Positions 25,202 to 34,208 of a stretch of DNA of 64,000 nucleotides are shown here, piece by piece. The notes under the pieces are model-generated. The model was given only the letters and a program-made list of their open reading frames with translations, ran no database searches and was not told the origin of the DNA. The stretch is from Limnospira fusiformis SAG 85.79 (GTDB lineage Bacteria > Cyanobacteriota > Cyanobacteriia > Cyanobacteriales > Microcoleaceae): the NCBI RefSeq assembly GCF_012516315.1, contig NZ_CP051185.1, positions 2,097,403 through 2,161,402 on the forward strand, given 5' to 3'. Each line of letters begins with the position of its first letter. Position 1 is the stretch's first letter. The position numbers were made by a program, and so were the translations under genes.

Positions 25202-26863
25202 ATGTTAACAGATCCCAAACCCGAAACCGAGTCCCCTAACGGTCTCGTTAAGCATGACTTCCAACCCCCAGTAGTAGCAAAACCGCCCCGACGTAGACCC
25301 AAATGGTGGGCGATCGCACTGCTGGCTTTAGGAATTCTCGCCGTTCCCATGGTCGCGCACCGAGTCTATCATCGCAAGCCTAACTCACTACAAATGGTGG
25401 AAGCGTTGACTGTACCAGTGGAAGCCAAGGATCTGACTGTAACCGTTAGGGCGAGTGGAGTTGTACAACCCGTGCGCCGGGTCAATTTGAGTCCCAAAAC
25501 TCAAGGGCGTTTAGCTCAATTGTACGTTGAACAGGGCGATCGTGTCGAAGCCGGTCAAATTATTGCGCGCATGGAGAGTAACGAACTCGAAGCGCAACGG
25601 CTACAAGCGCAAGCCAGGTTAGAACGCACCCAAGCCAATTTGGCAAAACTGCGCCAAGGCTCTCGTCCCGAAGCCATTGCGAGCGCCAGAGCCCGCCTAG
25701 AACGCGCGATCGCACGCCTAGCAGAGTTGCAGGCTGGAACACGCCAAGAAGAAATTGCCGTGGCATCTGCGAGGCTTAGAGAGGCGGAAATTCGCTTATT
25801 TGATGCCCGGTCCGGGAGCCTGCAAAATGAAATTGACCAAGCGCAATCAAGAATACAAGCTAATTTAGCTGAGTTGGAATTGGCCCAAGGACGGGTACAG
25901 CGCTATGAAGAATTGAAAAGTCAGGGGGCTGTTTCTGAGGATACTTTGGATGGCTATAGGCGAGATCAACGCCGCTTGGAGGCTTTACAGGATGAGGCTA
26001 AACAGCGACTAGCACAACTTCAGGAAAATAGGCGATCGCAAATTGAACGATTGGAAGCTACCGTTGAACAGGAACGTCAGAATTTGCAACAGTTACAAAA
26101 TGGCACTCGTCCTGAAGTTATCAGACAGGCTGAGTCTGATGTTACCGAGGCGCGTAGTCAGTTGAATGAGTTGGAAAATGGCACTCGTCCTGAAGATATT
26201 GCCGCCGCTGAAGCTGATGTCCGCGAGGCTGAAAGTCAACTGCGCTATTATCAAGTGCTGTTAGAAGATACTAATATTCGTGCGCCTTTTGCTGGAATTA
26301 TTACTCAAAGATATGCCGTTGAGGGCGCTTTTGTCACTCCGGCTACTTCCGCCTCTGATGCTAGTTCTGCTACCTCTACTTCAATTGTCGCTTTGGCTAA
26401 GGATTTGGAAGTTTTAGCGAAAATCCCCGAAACTGATATTGTCCAAATTGAACCATTACAAAAGGTGGAAATTGTCGCCGATGCTTACCCAGATCAGGTC
26501 TTTGAAGGTGCAGTGCATTTAATCGCCCCGGAAGCTATTAAAGAACGGGATGTTACCCTGTTTCAAGCCAGGATTGATATTCGCACCGGACAGGATGTAT
26601 TACAGTCGGGAATGAATGTTAATTTACGGTTTGTCGGTCGCCAACTTAATCAAGCTGTTGTGGTTCCGACTGTGGCGATTATTACTAATCGGGGAAATAC
26701 CGGTGTACTCATTCCTAACCAGGAAGGTCAACCAGAATTTAAACCGGTTACTATCGGTTCACAAATTGGTAATGAAATCCAGATTTTGCAAGGAGTTACT
26801 ACAGGCGATCGCGTTTTTATTGAATTGCCACCCGGACAAAAACTTGAAGATATTATACAATAA
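25202..26863 (+). CDS. HlyD/MacA-type periplasmic adaptor protein
   Basis: 553 residues. One N-terminal membrane span (WWAIALLALGILAVPMVA) after a basic stretch; biotinyl-lipoyl halves VVQPVRRVNLSPKTQGRL and NIRAPFAGIITQ flank a long coiled-coil hairpin. The hairpin contains four repeats of an L-x-x-G-(T/S)-R-P/Q-E-x-I motif. The C-terminal barrel and membrane-proximal domains follow. Links an inner-membrane ABC exporter to an outer-membrane channel. Followed 36 bp later by a MacB-like permease, so the two form an exporter unit; the ATPase is not here. Confidence 0.9.
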   Translation: MLTDPKPETESPNGLVKHDFQPPVVAKPPRRRPKWWAIALLALGILAVPMVAHRVYHRKPNSLQMVEALTVPVEAKDLTVTVRASGVVQPVRRVNLSPKTQGRLAQLYVEQGDRVEAGQIIARMESNELEAQRLQAQARLERTQANLAKLRQGSRPEAIASARARLERAIARLAELQAGTRQEEIAVASARLREAEIRLFDARSGSLQNEIDQAQSRIQANLAELELAQGRVQRYEELKSQGAVSEDTLDGYRRDQRRLEALQDEAKQRLAQLQENRRSQIERLEATVEQERQNLQQLQNGTRPEVIRQAESDVTEARSQLNELENGTRPEDIAAAEADVREAESQLRYYQVLLEDTNIRAPFAGIITQRYAVEGAFVTPATSASDASSATSTSIVALAKDLEVLAKIPETDIVQIEPLQKVEIVADAYPDQVFEGAVHLIAPEAIKERDVTLFQARIDIRTGQDVLQSGMNVNLRFVGRQLNQAVVVPTVAIITNRGNTGVLIPNQEGQPEFKPVTIGSQIGNEIQILQGVTTGDRVFIELPPGQKLEDIIQ

Positions 26864-26899
26864 AATAGCATCTCAATCCTTAACTACTTATCCCTAATT

Positions 26900-28117
26900 A
26901 TGCATATTGTAGAAAGTATCAAAATGTCCTCAGCGACATTATTGGCTAATAAAATGAGAAGCAGCCTAACTATGTTAGGCATTATTATAGGTAATGCCTC
27001 AGTTATTGCTATGATAGGTATTGGAGAAGGCGCGCAAACCTTTGTCGAAAATCAAGTTAATTCCTTGGGTCCTAATGTATTATTTATTGTACCCGGAAGC
27101 CCGGAAGCCCAGAGAAGACCTGTTTATCCCCCTCAAAATTTAATCCTAGAAGATGCACTGGCGATCGCTGAACAAGTCCCCTCAGTCGAAGCCGTTGCCC
27201 CTTCCTTAACAGCTAGTGAATTAATCTCTTATCAGAGTAGGAATGCCTCCGCTTCTATAATTGGCACTACCCCAGAATATATGAGTGTCCGCAGCTTTGA
27301 TATTGCCAAAGGACGGTTTATTTCTGATTTGGATATTCAGCGAAATGAACAGGTAGTCGCCCTCGGTTCAGAAATAGCAGAACAATTATTTGGTAATGAA
27401 GACCCCATCGGTAAACAAGTCCGACTCAAAGATATTACATTGCAGGTAATTGGAGTCATGCAACCCAAGGGTTCAAGTTTAGGAAGTAATGAGGATATGA
27501 ATGCTTTTATCCCCATTACCACCGTGGCTAATCGCATTACTGGGCGCAGTTCTCCCTATGGTTTACAAGTTACCTTTATTTCCGTTTCTATTAAAGAAGC
27601 ACATCAGATGAGGGCGGCACAATTTCAAATTGAGAATTTGCTACGTTTACGACATAAAATTACTGATGAAGATGATTTTACGGTTCGTAATCAACAGGAT
27701 TTAATGAATATCCTCGGACAAATTACTGGCGCTTTAACCTTGATGTTAGCAGCCACGGCGGCGATTTCCTTGTTAGTTGGGGGAATTGGAATTATGAATA
27801 TTATGTTAGTTTCCGTCACAGAAAGAACCCAGGAAATTGGTCTGAGAAAAGCTATAGGCGCTTCCCAAAATGATATTCTCATTCAGTTTATTATTGAAGC
27901 GATTATCTTATCTGTAGCCGGGGGATTAATTGGTACAGGTTTAGGTGTTAGTGGTGTGTTAATGGTGGGAATACTAACACCTTTAGAAGCTGGAATTTCC
28001 ACAAGTGCGATCGCAGTCGCGGTCAGCGTTTCTGGGGGTATTGGCTTATTTTTCGGTGTAGTTCCCGCCAGACGCGCCGCCGCCCTTGATCCAATCGTCG
28101 CCCTCCGCAGTATTTAA
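26900..28117 (+). CDS. MacB-like ABC transporter permease (FtsX family)
   Basis: 405 residues. First span at MRSSLTMLGIIIGNASVIAM, a large periplasmic MacB-PCD domain (about 45-270), then three C-terminal spans ending VVPARRAAALDPIVALR, the FtsX-family signature. The ATP-binding domain of full MacB is missing, so a separate LolD/MacB-type ATPase must be supplied from another locus. It pairs with the adaptor at 25202. Export of a peptide, lipid or small molecule is possible; substrate unknown. Confidence 0.9.
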   Translation: MHIVESIKMSSATLLANKMRSSLTMLGIIIGNASVIAMIGIGEGAQTFVENQVNSLGPNVLFIVPGSPEAQRRPVYPPQNLILEDALAIAEQVPSVEAVAPSLTASELISYQSRNASASIIGTTPEYMSVRSFDIAKGRFISDLDIQRNEQVVALGSEIAEQLFGNEDPIGKQVRLKDITLQVIGVMQPKGSSLGSNEDMNAFIPITTVANRITGRSSPYGLQVTFISVSIKEAHQMRAAQFQIENLLRLRHKITDEDDFTVRNQQDLMNILGQITGALTLMLAATAAISLLVGGIGIMNIMLVSVTERTQEIGLRKAIGASQNDILIQFIIEAIILSVAGGLIGTGLGVSGVLMVGILTPLEAGISTSAIAVAVSVSGGIGLFFGVVPARRAAALDPIVALRSI

Positions 28118-28133
28118 TAGTTGATAGGCAATG

Positions 28134-28160
28134 AATAATTAATAATTAATAATTAATAAT
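28134..28160. repeat. A/T heptanucleotide tandem repeat
   Basis: Period-7 repeat of AATAATT units, directly before the hairpin array. Similar tracts lie at 28594-28635 and 40340-40379. Confidence 0.75.
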
Positions 28161-28162
28161 GA

Positions 28163-28590
28163 ATTACCGGGGATAGGGCGGGTTTATTTATCCGGTCGTG
28201 GGAAGTTGAGTTGACACCGGAACCCGCCCCTACAATTGTCAATTGTCAATTAATTACCGGGGATACGGCGGGTTTATTTATCCGGTCGTGGGGAGTTGAG
28301 TTGACACCGGAACCCGCCCCTACAATTGTCAATTGTCAATTAATTACCGGGGATAGGGCGGGTTTATTTATCCGGTCGTGGGGAGTTGAGTTGACACCGG
28401 AACCCGCCCCTACAATTAATAATTATCAATTAATAATTAATAATGAATTACCGGGGATAGGGCGGGTTTATTAATCCGGTCGTGGGGAGTTGAGTTGACA
28501 CCGGAACCCGCCCCTACAATTGTCAATTGTCAATTAATTACCGGGGATAGGGCGGGTTTATTAATCCGGTCGTGGGGAGTTCGCGCCCCC
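28163..28590. repeat. Array of five ~90-bp hairpin-forming repeats
   Basis: Units begin at 28163, 28253, 28343, 28447 and 28537, with periods of 90, 90, 104 and 90 bases. Each carries ATTACCGGGGATAGGGCGGG near its start and AACCCGCCCC near its end, so GGGCGGGTT and AACCCGCCC can pair. The last unit is truncated. A related single copy lies at 40281-40334. An 87-codon open frame runs through units 1-3 but is repeat-derived. Confidence 0.85.
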
Positions 28591-28593
28591 ACA

Positions 28594-28635
28594 ATTAATA
28601 ATTATTAATTATTAATTATTAATTATTAATTATTA
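28594..28635. repeat. A/T heptanucleotide tandem repeat
   Basis: Tandem ATTAATT-type units ending exactly at the stop codon of the SpoIID-like gene (TAA on the minus strand at 28635-28633). Confidence 0.75.
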
Positions 28636-29775
28636 TTGGACTTGGATTCTAGCGAGAGTTGTATTTCGATAATAATGAGCGAGAATTTGCTGATAATTAT
28701 ATCCAGCATTAGCTAAACTATAAGCCCCCCATTGACTCAAACCCACACCATGACCAAAACCGCGACCAGTGACTACAAAATTGCCAGAAGCATTGTTACG
28801 ATCCACCCTAAATCTGGTGCTACGCAACCCCAAAGCCCTAGCGATCTGCTCACCGCTAATAGTGCGAGTTCCGCCACTTCCGACCACTCTCATGGAAATC
28901 ACACTTCCAAAAGCGGAGGTTCTTTCTGGTGTCATAGAGGAAATTTGACCAACTCCTGAAATGCGGTTACTAAGGTCATTAGTGGAAAAAGTCCTTGTCC
29001 ATTCAAAGACGGGAGAACCACTATCAAAATCTGGAACCCCCCGCAGGTAGGGTAAGGGATTTTCCCAGACATCCTCAACATTTTCGGTGTGACCCCCAGA
29101 GGAAGAATGGAAAACAGCCAAAATCACCCGACCATTGTAAGTTAACACCTGACCTGCTGTCGCCCTAACCGCCGTCTGAGTCCCTGGCGACTCCCCAGAC
29201 ACACCGCGATAGACCTGATAGGTTTGAGTATCCCCCAAATCATAAATCTGACTGCTATTATTTTGGCGCTTATACAGTGCATAGGTCCGCGCCGCCACAG
29301 CTTGGGCTTTCAGGGCTTCCTGGGGCCAATTTCCCCCCATTTCCGCCCCTAGGACACTGTAGAGATACTGATCGAGATCGACATAATTAATAGCCATTAG
29401 CCCACCATTGCGCTGGACTAATAACACCCGCCCCCGATACCAATTATCACCTATCCATACTTTGCCATTTTGGGAGGGTTCGACCCAAATTTGACCTGCT
29501 TTCCATTGACTGAGGGATACCTGACCAGATGCAGATTGGGCGACAGTTGCGCCCATATTGGGAATTTGTCCCAAGACCCTACCGCTACCGTCGCGCACTG
29601 TTGCTGGGGTGGAACTTCCGACTTTAATTTGATTGCTGTCAGTGGTTATCGCCACCCGCATTAACACGGAAGCGGCTGCTGGGGACATCATCAGCAGCCA
29701 CAGCAGCAGGGATAGCCAGCCATAACGCTGGAGGGGACGAATCAAGAGTGAAACCAAAAATATTCCTGAACTCAT
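28633..29775 (-). CDS. SpoIID/LytB-domain protein
   Basis: 380 residues. A hydrophobic N-terminus (SLLLWLLMMSPAAASVL) gives export. The SpoIID domain shows LDQYLYSVLGAEMGGNWPQEALKAQAVAARTYAL, in which the catalytic Glu lies in the GAEM segment, and the end has GFGHGVGLSQWGAY. SpoIID enzymes are lytic transglycosylases for denuded peptidoglycan glycans; in non-sporulating cyanobacteria a cell-wall remodelling role is likely. The stop codon is at the edge of an A/T repeat tract. Confidence 0.9.
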   Translation of the reverse strand: MSSGIFLVSLLIRPLQRYGWLSLLLWLLMMSPAAASVLMRVAITTDSNQIKVGSSTPATVRDGSGRVLGQIPNMGATVAQSASGQVSLSQWKAGQIWVEPSQNGKVWIGDNWYRGRVLLVQRNGGLMAINYVDLDQYLYSVLGAEMGGNWPQEALKAQAVAARTYALYKRQNNSSQIYDLGDTQTYQVYRGVSGESPGTQTAVRATAGQVLTYNGRVILAVFHSSSGGHTENVEDVWENPLPYLRGVPDFDSGSPVFEWTRTFSTNDLSNRISGVGQISSMTPERTSAFGSVISMRVVGSGGTRTISGEQIARALGLRSTRFRVDRNNASGNFVVTGRGFGHGVGLSQWGAYSLANAGYNYQQILAHYYRNTTLARIQVQ

Positions 29776-29800
29776 ATCTTAACTATCAGATGTGGGAGAT

Positions 29801-29904
29801 ACAGCTTGTTCACCAGTCGCTTAATACATTGCCCTCACCCTAAATCTGGATCCCAGAGAGGGAGAGGGACTTTGAGAGGTGATCAGATGATTTCTGAACA
29901 GGCT
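29801..29904 (+). repeat. 104-bp dispersed repeat, copy 2
   Basis: Nearly identical to 5504-5607 (see there). Here the left arm of the central hairpin is changed (CTGGATCCC instead of CCTCTCCC), so the stem is imperfect. It lies between divergent spoIID-like and tex genes and extends the tex reading frame upstream artificially. Confidence 0.85.
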
Positions 29905-29997
29905 CTACTGACCTTGACTGTACTATTGGCGAGGGTAGCATTTACAATAATTTTGTATACCAAGCTCAGGTCACAAAATCAAGTCGGTTCAGATTAT

Positions 29998-32154
29998 ATG
30001 CTTAATATTACTCAAATTCTAGTTCAGGAACTTTCGTTAAAACGGGTTCAAGTTGAAAATACATTGGCATTATTTGCGGAAGGGGCGACTATTCCATTTG
30101 TTGCACGTTATCGCAAAGAAATGACGGGTTCCCTTGATGAAATTCAACTGCGGACTCTGGCGGAAAGATATAGTTATTTAACTGAACTTGAGGAACGAAA
30201 AAATAGCATTTTGGAGGCGATCGCCTCTCAGGGAAAACTCACGGATGAACTACAGACCCAAATTGAGAACTGTTTGTTAAAAACGGAACTTGAGGATTTA
30301 TATCTTCCTTACCGTCCCAAACGTCGCACCCGCGCCACTATGGCTAAGGAAAAAGGATTAGCACCCCTAGCTGAGTTGATTAGTTCCCTTAACCAACCCC
30401 AAGCGCCCAAGGTTTCCCTAGAGTCAGAAGCGGCTCAATATATCGATGCAGAAAAGGGGGTTAAAACGGTGGCAGATGCCCTGGCTGGAGCCGCCGATAT
30501 TTTAGCGGAACAGGTGGCAGAGACGGCGCATTTAAGGGCAGATGTGCGCGATTTTTTAATCAATGATGGTGCGTTTGTATCCAAGATTAAAGATGATTAC
30601 CCAGAAGGTTCGACTAAATTTGAAATGTATCGGAATTTTCGGGAAAATGTGATGGATATTAAACCCCATAACCTGTTGGCATTATTCCGGGGAGAAACTG
30701 AGGGGGTTCTCAAGGTGGATTTAGATTTTGATGAGTCTTTGGTGCTGCATCATTTGGAATCTCAAGTTATTCGCAGTAAAAATCGGGAGATTCGCCAGTT
30801 TTATCAGGATATGATTAAAGATGCTTTTAATCGTCTGATGAAAAATTCGTTAATTAGTGAAATTAGGAGCGATCGCAAATCCTACGCAGACCTAGAATCT
30901 ATTAAGACGTTTGAAGCTAATTTGCGGGAATTATTACTATCTCCACCAGCGGGAATGAAGCCTACTTTAGCTATTGACCCTGGTTTCAGGACAGGTTGTA
31001 AAGTGGCGGTATTGTCGGAAACTGGCAAGTTTTGCGAATATCAGGCAATTTTTCCCCACCAGTCACAGTCACAACGTCAACAAGCGACCAAAACGATTCA
31101 AGACTTAATTAAAAAGTACAAAATCGCATTAATTGCTATTGGAAATGGTACGGCTGGACGGGAAACGGAAGAGTTTGTTAATCAGGCGATCGCCTCTTTA
31201 GAATCTCCACCTATTACGGTAATGGTAAACGAGTCTGGTGCTTCTATTTATTCGGCGAGTGATGTCGCGCGGGAAGAATTTGCTGATTTAGATCTGACAA
31301 TTCGGGGGGCGATTAGTATTGGTCGCCGCCTCCAAGACCCGTTAGCAGAATTAGTTAAAATTGACCCCAAATCGATTGGTGTCGGACAATATCAACATGA
31401 TGTTGACCAAAAATTACTCAAGAAAAAACTTGATGAAACGGTAGAAAGTTGTGTCAACTATGTGGGAGTTGAATTAAATACGGCTTCCCAACAACTCTTA
31501 ACTTTTGTGTCTGGAATTACTCCCACTATCGCCCAAAATATTGTTAAATATCGCAATGAAAATGGGGCATTTAAAAATCGTAAACAGCTTTTAAAAGTGG
31601 CGAAATTAGGGCCGAAAGCCTTTCAACAATCGGCGGGATTTTTGCGGATTCGTGGGGGTGTTAATCCCCTAGATAATACGGCGGTTCACCCGGAAAGTTA
31701 TTCGGTAGTTGAACAAATTTTAGCGGATGTGGAAATCCCTTTAAATGCGATTAGCAAAACTGCTGAAAAACTCAAAAAAATCGACTTAAAACGCTATGTA
31801 ACAGATACGGTCGGCTTACCTACCCTCAAGGATATTATCGCCGAATTAGAGAAACCTGGACGTGATCCACGCGCTGAGTTTAAATATGCTACTTTCCGGG
31901 ATGATATTAAAGAGGTGTCGGACTTAAAACCGGGAATGGAGTTAGAGGGAATTGTTACTAATGTGGTTAATTTTGGGGCTTTTGTAGATGTAGGAGTCCA
32001 TCAATATGGGTTAGTTCATATTTCCCAATTAGCCGATCGCTTTGTGGAAGACCCTCAACAAATTGTCCGGGTCGGACAGGTGGTGAAAGTCAAGGTTTTG
32101 GAAGTCAACGAAAAGTTAAATCGGATTAGTTTATCGATGAGAATACGCAGTTAA
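29998..32154 (+). CDS. tex: Tex-family transcription accessory protein
   Basis: 718 residues from ATG 29998 (MLNITQILVQELSL). The open frame continues to 29806 through the dispersed repeat, but homologues start near this Met. Helix-rich N-terminal core, a YqgF/RuvC-like domain (about 315-450, LAIDPGFRTGCKVAVL), helix-hairpin-helix units (about 490-560, PTIAQNIVKYRNENGAFKNR) and a C-terminal S1 domain (GIVTNVVNFGAFVDVGVHQ). Binds nucleic acid and is linked to transcription and stress tolerance. Confidence 0.94.
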   Translation: MLNITQILVQELSLKRVQVENTLALFAEGATIPFVARYRKEMTGSLDEIQLRTLAERYSYLTELEERKNSILEAIASQGKLTDELQTQIENCLLKTELEDLYLPYRPKRRTRATMAKEKGLAPLAELISSLNQPQAPKVSLESEAAQYIDAEKGVKTVADALAGAADILAEQVAETAHLRADVRDFLINDGAFVSKIKDDYPEGSTKFEMYRNFRENVMDIKPHNLLALFRGETEGVLKVDLDFDESLVLHHLESQVIRSKNREIRQFYQDMIKDAFNRLMKNSLISEIRSDRKSYADLESIKTFEANLRELLLSPPAGMKPTLAIDPGFRTGCKVAVLSETGKFCEYQAIFPHQSQSQRQQATKTIQDLIKKYKIALIAIGNGTAGRETEEFVNQAIASLESPPITVMVNESGASIYSASDVAREEFADLDLTIRGAISIGRRLQDPLAELVKIDPKSIGVGQYQHDVDQKLLKKKLDETVESCVNYVGVELNTASQQLLTFVSGITPTIAQNIVKYRNENGAFKNRKQLLKVAKLGPKAFQQSAGFLRIRGGVNPLDNTAVHPESYSVVEQILADVEIPLNAISKTAEKLKKIDLKRYVTDTVGLPTLKDIIAELEKPGRDPRAEFKYATFRDDIKEVSDLKPGMELEGIVTNVVNFGAFVDVGVHQYGLVHISQLADRFVEDPQQIVRVGQVVKVKVLEVNEKLNRISLSMRIRS

Positions 32155-32180
32155 ACTCAGACTTACCCCCGGCTGCTTCC

Positions 32181-33905
32181 CTACCATTGGACGATCGCCA
32201 AAGGTTCTGTTAACACTTGGTGATATTCCCGTGAGAGTTGCTGAAGATATTGTAGACACATTTCTGACCTTTCTAGGTTGACAAAATAGCTAGAGTCAAC
32301 ATCTTGGTAAAAAATCGCACCTTGGTTAATTATATCGATTTGAGGATGTTTAGATATGGGAACAATTAGGGGGGTGTCTAATTCCGAGGGAATGAACCCG
32401 ACGGGTAGTTGACCTTTGAGGATAGCTAAAATCTGAGATTTACAGCAACGAGTATTCACGCCTCTTTCTTCTAAACGAGTCATCACCTCTGGGATAGATA
32501 AAGGTAAATCCCCAAACACTCGCAGCAGTTCACCCAACAAGAAATAATCCCCATATTGTTGGCTAGAATAATTCAACAATTCGGGAAATAAAGGAAGTCT
32601 GGCTAAACCTTGGGCGATCGCATAATTACACCAAGATTCTGGGTCAGTAATTGAGATTATACTAGCATTAGGTAACTTTTGGCGTAGCCATTGACTCAAC
32701 ACCGACCATGAACCGTTACCACCCCGACAAATCGCCCTTTTAATTCCGACGGTCGAAACCCCAACTTTACTAATCAGATGATTGAACTCTCGGTTGAGGT
32801 TCTTCACAAAAGGAACTAACACGCGACGATCTAACTCATTAGCGGTAACTTTGACTTGATTTTCCTGTAGAGAAATAGTCACATTTTTGCCAGCTTGTAA
32901 ACTGGGTTTTTGGGATTCTATCGCATCGATTAAAGCTGATAAAACTAACTTTTGTTGAAGGCGATCGCGGTGAGTGCGTTGGGATGTTCCCGGAGTAGGT
33001 AGGACTAAATAGGAACCATCCCAATCAATCATATTTTCGGCGCAAAATTGACAGATAATATCCAAATTTACATCATAGCCACCATAGGTCACACTGACAC
33101 CAAAACAGTCAGCATAAGTTAAATCATGCTCCTGAGATATTCCCATCACCATTAACTCGGTGGTAGCAGCACCAGCATCAATAATTAAGGTAGGTTCGTC
33201 TATTTTCGGTTCCCATTCACTTAACCAAGTAGCGATCGCATCTTCCACCATCCAAATTTGAGAGGGACTCTTGACCAAACCCGCCGCCAAAATGGTTTCC
33301 CGCACATTAAAACCATAAGCATGGGAAGCCTGAGTCGGACATCCTACCACCACCCCGGATAAACTCATATAAGCGGTTTTGAATTCCTGATCAGTTAAAC
33401 CATTAGCACCAGATTGATAGTTTTTCGGTAAAGTCAAATCACCATCTTCGCTGTCTATATTGTCACCCCCACCTTGAGGAGAAATAGTCGATAATAGCAA
33501 CTGTAAAGCCTGCTTAAACGTCCCTAAAAATAACTTTTGGGTTGGGGATACCTGAAGCAGGGGACAGGGCGCATAATCCTCACCAAAATGATGGGGGATA
33601 GCCCAACTAAGATAAGGTTTAAATCCTTGTAAAACTTCTGTTTCCCCTATTTCGCCGCCGGATTTTCGATGCAAGTAGACGCGACTGGGAAGGCGAAAAA
33701 TGCGATCGCTCTCCTGAGAATCACTCAGCCAATATATAGGGTAAACAGCCTCAGTCAGGCGATCCAAAAGTGCGGCTGATATTCCGGTCGTCCCCACCTC
33801 CAGCCCTAGATACCATCGATTTGAGGAATCGTCCCCAAGCGTGGATACAACAGATTGATCTGGGGGTAAATCCGATCCCCCTAGGCTTGGTGTTTCTGAT
33901 GTCAC
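32181..33905 (-). CDS. Actin/Hsp70-fold (ASKHA) ATPase-like protein
   Basis: 574 residues. Two phosphate-binding motifs of the actin/Hsp70 fold are visible: WYLGLEVGTTGISAALLD near the N-terminus and TLIIDAGAATTELMVMG near residue 230. An adenosine-type motif ICRGGNGSWSVLSQWL lies near 390. The C-terminal 150 residues are a separate helical part. No substrate-binding domain of DnaK is present. Similar proteins are common and uncharacterised in cyanobacteria. ATP binding is inferred from motifs; role unknown. Confidence 0.75.
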   Translation of the reverse strand: MTSETPSLGGSDLPPDQSVVSTLGDDSSNRWYLGLEVGTTGISAALLDRLTEAVYPIYWLSDSQESDRIFRLPSRVYLHRKSGGEIGETEVLQGFKPYLSWAIPHHFGEDYAPCPLLQVSPTQKLFLGTFKQALQLLLSTISPQGGGDNIDSEDGDLTLPKNYQSGANGLTDQEFKTAYMSLSGVVVGCPTQASHAYGFNVRETILAAGLVKSPSQIWMVEDAIATWLSEWEPKIDEPTLIIDAGAATTELMVMGISQEHDLTYADCFGVSVTYGGYDVNLDIICQFCAENMIDWDGSYLVLPTPGTSQRTHRDRLQQKLVLSALIDAIESQKPSLQAGKNVTISLQENQVKVTANELDRRVLVPFVKNLNREFNHLISKVGVSTVGIKRAICRGGNGSWSVLSQWLRQKLPNASIISITDPESWCNYAIAQGLARLPLFPELLNYSSQQYGDYFLLGELLRVFGDLPLSIPEVMTRLEERGVNTRCCKSQILAILKGQLPVGFIPSELDTPLIVPISKHPQIDIINQGAIFYQDVDSSYFVNLERSEMCLQYLQQLSREYHQVLTEPLAIVQW

Positions 33906-34208
33906 TGTCCCGACTGATTGAATGTTTCCTCAGTATATCTCAGGATGATCACAAAAAACTGGGAATTTTTCCCTAGGCGATCGCACTATGGCGACAGTTG
34001 CTGCTATGATCCTTCCTGTTGGTGATGAGGAGCAAGAATTTAATCCAAGATTTGCTTGACATCTTATGACAATAAGGTACAATACCCCAAAAGATTCGCA
34101 ACTCAATAATGAATATACGATAATGAATATACGGTCAAACCCCAGACCATGCCAAATTTCCCTGACGACATACTCATTAAGTCGGATTCTTCATGGTAAA
34201 ATCCAATC
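33906..34208. other. Intergenic region holding left part of the TnpB element
   Basis: 303 bases. It contains a strong promoter-like pair, TTGACA 34056-34061 and TACAAT 34078-34083 with a 16-bp spacer, and the spacer itself contains CTTAT-GACA-ATAAG. A 14-bp direct tandem duplication (ATAATGAATATACG) lies at 34106-34133. The hairpin in the spacer may instead be the left end of the element. Confidence 0.55.

Noticed and set aside
28211-28474. 87-codon frame with three repeated peptides
   Set aside because: It is only the translation of the hairpin repeat array; the unit length of 90 is a multiple of three, which keeps it open.
28163-28590. Possible CRISPR array
   Set aside because: Repeat units are 90 bp with no unique spacers, and hairpins span the whole unit; no cas genes nearby.
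29806-29997. 64-codon upstream extension of tex
   Set aside because: Encoded by the dispersed repeat and not expected in Tex proteins, which begin near MLNITQILVQEL.
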